A DNA stretch of 64,000 nucleotides from Chitinophaga alhagiae (GTDB taxonomy: Bacteria > Bacteroidota > Bacteroidia > Chitinophagales > Chitinophagaceae), in assembly GCF_003568665.1 (NCBI RefSeq), contig NZ_QXMH01000001.1, positions 1,054,001 to 1,118,000 on the forward strand. Reading direction: 5' to 3'. The first letter of the stretch is position 1. Every line of letters starts with the position of its first letter. The position numbers and the translations under genes were made by a program. The notes beneath the pieces were generated by a model that worked only from the letters and a program-made list of their open reading frames with translations, was not told the DNA's origin and ran no database searches. Below, piece after piece: positions 60,191 through 64,000 of the stretch.

Positions 60191-62068
60191 TTAGTACTGC
60201 GGGTTTTGCACAAGGCCATTGGCGCCTATGCCGGGTATGGGTTTGTAATACAGTTTGGGCTCAAATGTTTTTGAATTGGCGTTGGGCACGTTGGCACGCA
60301 CAAAAATGTACTTCCTGGCGGGCAGCGCGCGCAGGTCCAGCAGCGGCAGCAGGGCGTGCATCATGCGGTTGTTGAACTCCGTATGGTATTCCCTTCTGCG
60401 GATGAGGTCCCAGTAGCGTTTGTTCTCGAATGCCAGCTCTACCCGCCTTTCCCGCTGTACATTGGCGGCCGTGAGGGGTATGTTGACCGTATGCCCGGCG
60501 CGTTTACGGATGTCGTTCAGCGCCTTGGCGGCAGCCGCCGCATCTCCCTGGCCGCTTTCTACTACCGCCTCTGCGTAGTTGAGCAAAATTTCGGCAAAGC
60601 GAAATTCCATAAAATCCGAAGTGCTCTGGTTCCAGCCGGCGGTGATGGGGCTGGCCTGGTTCATGAATTTTTTGAAAGAGAAACCGGAGCGCGTGTTGTT
60701 GCCGCCGTACGTATCGAAGCCGGAATACATGGTAGTGCTGGGGGCGCCATAGGTATAGTAGGTGGCGCCGTTCACGGTTACCTGGTCATTGGTGCGGATC
60801 ACGGCCTGCCCGTCCGGCTTTACAAAACCGGCCTGTATGATGATGGGCGTTTCCTTGAAGCTGGTACCCGGCAAAATGGCCGTGCCCCAGAGGCGCGCGT
60901 CTTTCCCTTTGAAAATATCGTTGGGCGTGTCAAAGCGGATATAGTTCAGGGCGGGGTTGTAGCCGTTGTAATCATTCACGTTCCCTTCCGCCGTGGTCAC
61001 CACGGGAGCGGGCTGACCGGGATTATCATACCGTTCGTAGAGATCTACCAGGTCTAGCGTAGGGTTCATGCGACCGGGGTGGGGCCAGCCGTTGGCCACC
61101 TGCGCGGGCTGGTACCAGATGTCATAATTGTGCCCCTGGTTATTGCCGGGGAGCGTAAACCCTTTAATGAAAATAGCTTCTATAGCGGCGGTGTTAGGGT
61201 CCTGGAACATTTTCCGGTAGTTCTCCGCAGCCACTTCGGGCGAGGCGGGGTCAGGCTCGTAGAGGCCAAACTTGCCGGAAGCCATCAGCATCTCTGAAGC
61301 CTTGATGCTGGCATCGTAATAGCTGTTGGCGGCGGAGGCATCCAGGCCTATCAGCTGTTGCGTCACCGCGTCTCCGCTCATGGTGGCCCGCGGGCCAAAT
61401 TTGGCCACAGACGCGGCATGCAGGGCGGCCCTTGATTTGAGCGCGCAGGCCGTCCATTTGGTGGCGCGGCGGCCGGTGCCTTCTCCCAGGCTGGCAATGG
61501 CCAGGTCACACTGTTCCATCACATAGTCCCACGTTTCTTTTTCTGTGCTGCGCGGTACTTTCAGCGATTCTACATCCCCTTCGTACTTCTGCGTGCTTTT
61601 GATAAGTGGAACGCCGCCGTAGCGCTTGGCCAGCCCGAAGTAGGCAAAGGCCTTGATGAAGGCGCTTTCACCCGTGAGGGCCTTCTTTTCATCTTCCGTA
61701 ATGCTCAGTGAAGGGATAGCGTCTGACAGGATGTTCACATCACGTATGAGCTTGTAGGCCGGCTCCCACCAGGCAAAATCGTTGTTGCCGATAAAGTCGC
61801 CAAACTCGCTGTGTACCGCTTCGTCCGTCACCATGGCGGGTGCAAAGCCGCCGTTGTTGGGATCTCCGCCGTTCTGATTGAAGCCGGCGCGGAAGTAGGT
61901 AAAGTCTTCGATTGGCAGCTGGTAATAGAGGTTGGCCATGTAGAGCTTTACGCCGGCGGGATCGCCAAACAGGTCTTCCGCCCTGATCTTGTCTGTAGGC
62001 TTCAGCTCCAGCACGCGGTTGCAGCTAAAGAGCGCCAGGCCGGCCACCAGTAATATAAATCTGCGCAT
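60191..62068 (-). CDS. SusD-like glycan-binding lipoprotein
   Basis: A 625-residue protein with a lipobox (LFSCNR, Cys16). The TPR-rich body carries the SusD hallmarks: KPTDKIRAEDLFGDPAGVKLYMANLYY near the start, GESAFIKAFAYFGLAKRYGGVPLI (about 129-152), a RFAEILLNYAEAVVESGQGDAAAAAKALNDIRKRAG block, and ERRVELAFENKRYWDLIRR near the end. It forms the lid of the SusC transporter. It ends in NPQY, the usual SusD C-terminus. It starts 11 bases after SusC. Confidence 0.93.
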   Translation of the reverse strand: MRRFILLVAGLALFSCNRVLELKPTDKIRAEDLFGDPAGVKLYMANLYYQLPIEDFTYFRAGFNQNGGDPNNGGFAPAMVTDEAVHSEFGDFIGNNDFAWWEPAYKLIRDVNILSDAIPSLSITEDEKKALTGESAFIKAFAYFGLAKRYGGVPLIKSTQKYEGDVESLKVPRSTEKETWDYVMEQCDLAIASLGEGTGRRATKWTACALKSRAALHAASVAKFGPRATMSGDAVTQQLIGLDASAANSYYDASIKASEMLMASGKFGLYEPDPASPEVAAENYRKMFQDPNTAAIEAIFIKGFTLPGNNQGHNYDIWYQPAQVANGWPHPGRMNPTLDLVDLYERYDNPGQPAPVVTTAEGNVNDYNGYNPALNYIRFDTPNDIFKGKDARLWGTAILPGTSFKETPIIIQAGFVKPDGQAVIRTNDQVTVNGATYYTYGAPSTTMYSGFDTYGGNNTRSGFSFKKFMNQASPITAGWNQSTSDFMEFRFAEILLNYAEAVVESGQGDAAAAAKALNDIRKRAGHTVNIPLTAANVQRERRVELAFENKRYWDLIRRREYHTEFNNRMMHALLPLLDLRALPARKYIFVRANVPNANSKTFEPKLYYKPIPGIGANGLVQNPQY

Positions 62069-62079
62069 ATTTCAGTTTT

Positions 62080-64000
62080 TTAGAAGTTAAGGTTGATGCC
62101 CACATTGAAGTTTTTGGTCAGCGGGTAGTTGAAGCCCGCGTTGAACAAGCCTTCCAGCCGCTCCGGATCAAATGCCTTTACAAACGGGTCTGCAATGGTG
62201 AACAGGTTGAAACCGTTGGCATAGACCCTGATGCTGTTGATGCCGGCGGACCTGTATAGTTGCGTGGGGATGGTGTAGCCCAGCTCCAGGCTTTTCAACC
62301 GCACGTACGATGCATCTTTCCGCCAAACGGAGCTTTCCGCGTACATGGCGCCCACATTGAAGTTGAACCGCGATGCGGGCCATTTGCCGGGTACCCACTC
62401 ACTGTTGGGATCATACGGATCTGCCTTGTGCCAGCGGTCAAAGAAGTAGGCGGGCGTATTCCCCCTGAAGGCCATCACTTCCGCGTACACTTCGCTGAAG
62501 CGCACAGTGTACACGGCCGCGCCCTGGAACAGCACGTTGATGTCAAAGCCCTTGTAGGCGGCGTTGAGCGTGAGGCCGTAGTTGAACTTGGGGTTTTTGC
62601 CGGGCGGGTTCTGGTTGTCATTGGTACCTGCTGCGCCGTACCAGAGCGGCAGCATGTCGTTACCGTTCACCAACCCGTCGTTATTCACATCCGCATATTT
62701 AAAATCTCCGGGCAGCTCGCGGATGTTTGCCTGGTCCCCGTTCTGGAGGGGGTATTTGGCTATTTCCTCTTCTGATGTGAACTGGCCCAGGTAAGTATAG
62801 CCCCATACCAGATCGTTATACCGGTAGTCCGCTCCATTGCGCCAGCGGTTGTAACTGTTGGTGTAGGCGCCCCTTTCAACATAGCGGTTCATGCCGCGGG
62901 AATAGTTGACGTTGGCGGAAACGCCATACCGGAAATTGCCGGCGGTGTTCTGGTGGGCAATAGTGAGATCAAAACCCTGCACCCGGTCACTGTTCAGGTT
63001 CTCCTGCGGCAGGGTGCCGCCAAAGGTATTGGGCAGTGATACGTTGCGGTACGCCAGCAGGCCTTTCCGGTCTCTGCGGTAAACGTCAAACTCCACGCTC
63101 AGCCTGTTTTTCCAGAGGCCCACTTCAATACCGAAATCTGTAATGGTAGAGGTGAACCAGCTCAGCTTTTCATTCACAATGGCCGGAGATGCCGCGCCAT
63201 TGGTGAGCGCCCCGTTCTCGAACTCATAGCGCCCGCCGCCCTGGGTAGAAAAACCGGCAATGTACTGGAAGGGGTTGCCGGCATCCTGGCCTACCCGGCC
63301 GTAAGATGCTTTGAGCTTCAGATGGGATATAACCGGTACGGCTTCTTTCATGAAAGGTTCTTCAGACAGCCGCCACCCGGCAGACACCACGGGGAAGAAA
63401 CCCCAGCGCTGGCTGGGATGGTAACGGTAAGACCCATCTTGCCGGAACGCAAACTCAAACAGGTATTTCTGTTTGTAGTCATAGTTGAGGCGGCCTATGT
63501 AAGAGAGGTTGGCCTGCTGGTCTTCCCCGCCGGAAGCTTCCATTTTGGCCGTGCCCGCGGCATTGATCTGGTCATTGGTATAAAAGTCATAGAAGCGGCG
63601 CAAATAGGCGTCGCGGCTCCAGTATTGCTGCTGTTCCACCACAAAAGTGGCGGCTATGTTGTGATGGCCCGCAATCTGCCGGTTGTAGTTAGCCTGCGCC
63701 TGCAGGGTGAGGCGGTTGTTGTTGCCGTAGTTGTTGGCGATGCTGGAATTGCCCACCCGCTGCGGCTGCGCTACATACTCACCGTTTACGTAGGTGTAGA
63801 GCTTGTAGCCTTTCTGCAGGTCCTTGTTGGAGTAACTTGTCATGTCATAAGCCGCCAGCCCGCGGATAAACAAACCTTCCACAAAAGGCACGGTGTAGGT
63901 GAGGGCCATGGAAGACTGGAAGTTACGCGTTACGCTTTCGTTGTAACCCGTAATACCGCGCTGCGACAGCACCAGCGGGTTTTGCGTGGAAGGCGTTACA
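62080..64000 (-). CDS. SusC-like TonB-dependent outer membrane transporter (partial)
   Basis: About 640 C-terminal codons are present; the frame is open past the right edge, so the N-terminal plug, signal and start lie outside. The visible part is the beta barrel: VNEKLSWFTSTITDFGIEVGLWKNRLSVEFDVYRRDRKGLL, TLPQENLNSDRVQGFDLTI and the C-terminal GINSIRVYANGFNLFTIADPFVKAFDPE are SusC landmarks, and it closes with NVGINLNF, ending in Phe as outer membrane proteins do. It imports oligosaccharides with SusD. The operon's promoter lies to the right of the window. Confidence 0.93.
   Translation of the reverse strand, partial: VTPSTQNPLVLSQRGITGYNESVTRNFQSSMALTYTVPFVEGLFIRGLAAYDMTSYSNKDLQKGYKLYTYVNGEYVAQPQRVGNSSIANNYGNNNRLTLQAQANYNRQIAGHHNIAATFVVEQQQYWSRDAYLRRFYDFYTNDQINAAGTAKMEASGGEDQQANLSYIGRLNYDYKQKYLFEFAFRQDGSYRYHPSQRWGFFPVVSAGWRLSEEPFMKEAVPVISHLKLKASYGRVGQDAGNPFQYIAGFSTQGGGRYEFENGALTNGAASPAIVNEKLSWFTSTITDFGIEVGLWKNRLSVEFDVYRRDRKGLLAYRNVSLPNTFGGTLPQENLNSDRVQGFDLTIAHQNTAGNFRYGVSANVNYSRGMNRYVERGAYTNSYNRWRNGADYRYNDLVWGYTYLGQFTSEEEIAKYPLQNGDQANIRELPGDFKYADVNNDGLVNGNDMLPLWYGAAGTNDNQNPPGKNPKFNYGLTLNAAYKGFDINVLFQGAAVYTVRFSEVYAEVMAFRGNTPAYFFDRWHKADPYDPNSEWVPGKWPASRFNFNVGAMYAESSVWRKDASYVRLKSLELGYTIPTQLYRSAGINSIRVYANGFNLFTIADPFVKAFDPERLEGLFNAGFNYPLTKNFNVGINLNF

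Overview
The window reads as a chromosomal segment of a Bacteroidota bacterium, most likely of the family Chitinophagaceae (Chitinophaga-like). The evidence is a partial SusC/SusD pair, several DUF1080 and ThuA proteins, a roughly 1,100-residue SecA, RNase Y beside ZapA, and promoters that fit the Bacteroidota pattern (TTTG, about 19 bases, then TAnnTTTG) with few strong Shine-Dalgarno sites. Genes are dense and intergenic DNA is AT-rich. I saw no rRNA, tRNA, CRISPR array, phage or insertion-sequence transposase.

Layout. 1-3.7 kb: end of pheT, a coiled-coil gene, zapA and rny, with a RES/Xre toxin-antitoxin pair on the opposite strand in between. 3.7-11.6 kb: two secreted DUF1080 genes, purine nucleoside phosphorylase, scpB with a very long acidic tail, a lone atpG, a DJ-1/PfpI gene and a Tat-exported Gfo/Idh/MocA oxidoreductase. 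11.8-18.6 kb: a complete six-gene ebo cluster (eboA to eboF in order, minus strand). 19.3-19.7 kb: a TMEM220-like membrane gene. 19.7-27.8 kb: a minus-strand operon for secreted and cytoplasmic sugar oxidation (a ThuA/sugar dehydrogenase/cytochrome fusion, ThuA, DUF1080, cytochrome c, TIM-barrel isomerase, Gfo/Idh oxidoreductase) headed by a shrunken MFS transporter. 28.2-33.9 kb: secA, deoC, a SPOR protein and an M20 amidohydrolase. 33.9-36.9 kb: a GntR-controlled ABC transporter operon with a clear promoter and operator. 37.1-39.9 kb: unusual repeats, then a secreted beta-helix/PDZ protein. 40-47.7 kb: glyA, a sugar nucleotidyltransferase, a nitronate-monooxygenase-like protein, a NatAB-type ABC exporter and an FAD oxidoreductase. 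47.8-51.1 kb: a DUF3127 protein with an SSB-like tip, a long AT-rich gap, dnaA and a phosphodiesterase. 51-58 kb: small regulator and stress genes (SRPBCC/HTH, dienelactone hydrolase/AhpD-like/Crp, AraC, alpha/beta hydrolase, TfoX). 58.1-64 kb: a polysaccharide utilisation locus (GH99-like enzyme, DUF3823, SusD, partial SusC) running off the right edge.

How it fits together. Three blocks stand out. The ebo cluster is a conserved but poorly understood set linked in other bacteria to export of a small-molecule precursor. The DUF1080/ThuA/cytochrome/Gfo-Idh operon fits a 3-keto-glycoside pathway, with oxidation and cleavage outside the cytoplasm followed by isomerisation and reduction inside. 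The last block is a glycan-uptake locus probably directed at alpha-mannan-type glycans. CG-centred palindromes of the LacI-family type lie upstream of two DUF1080 transcription units, and a related motif lies inside the ebo operon, so the sugar genes and part of ebo may share a type of control.
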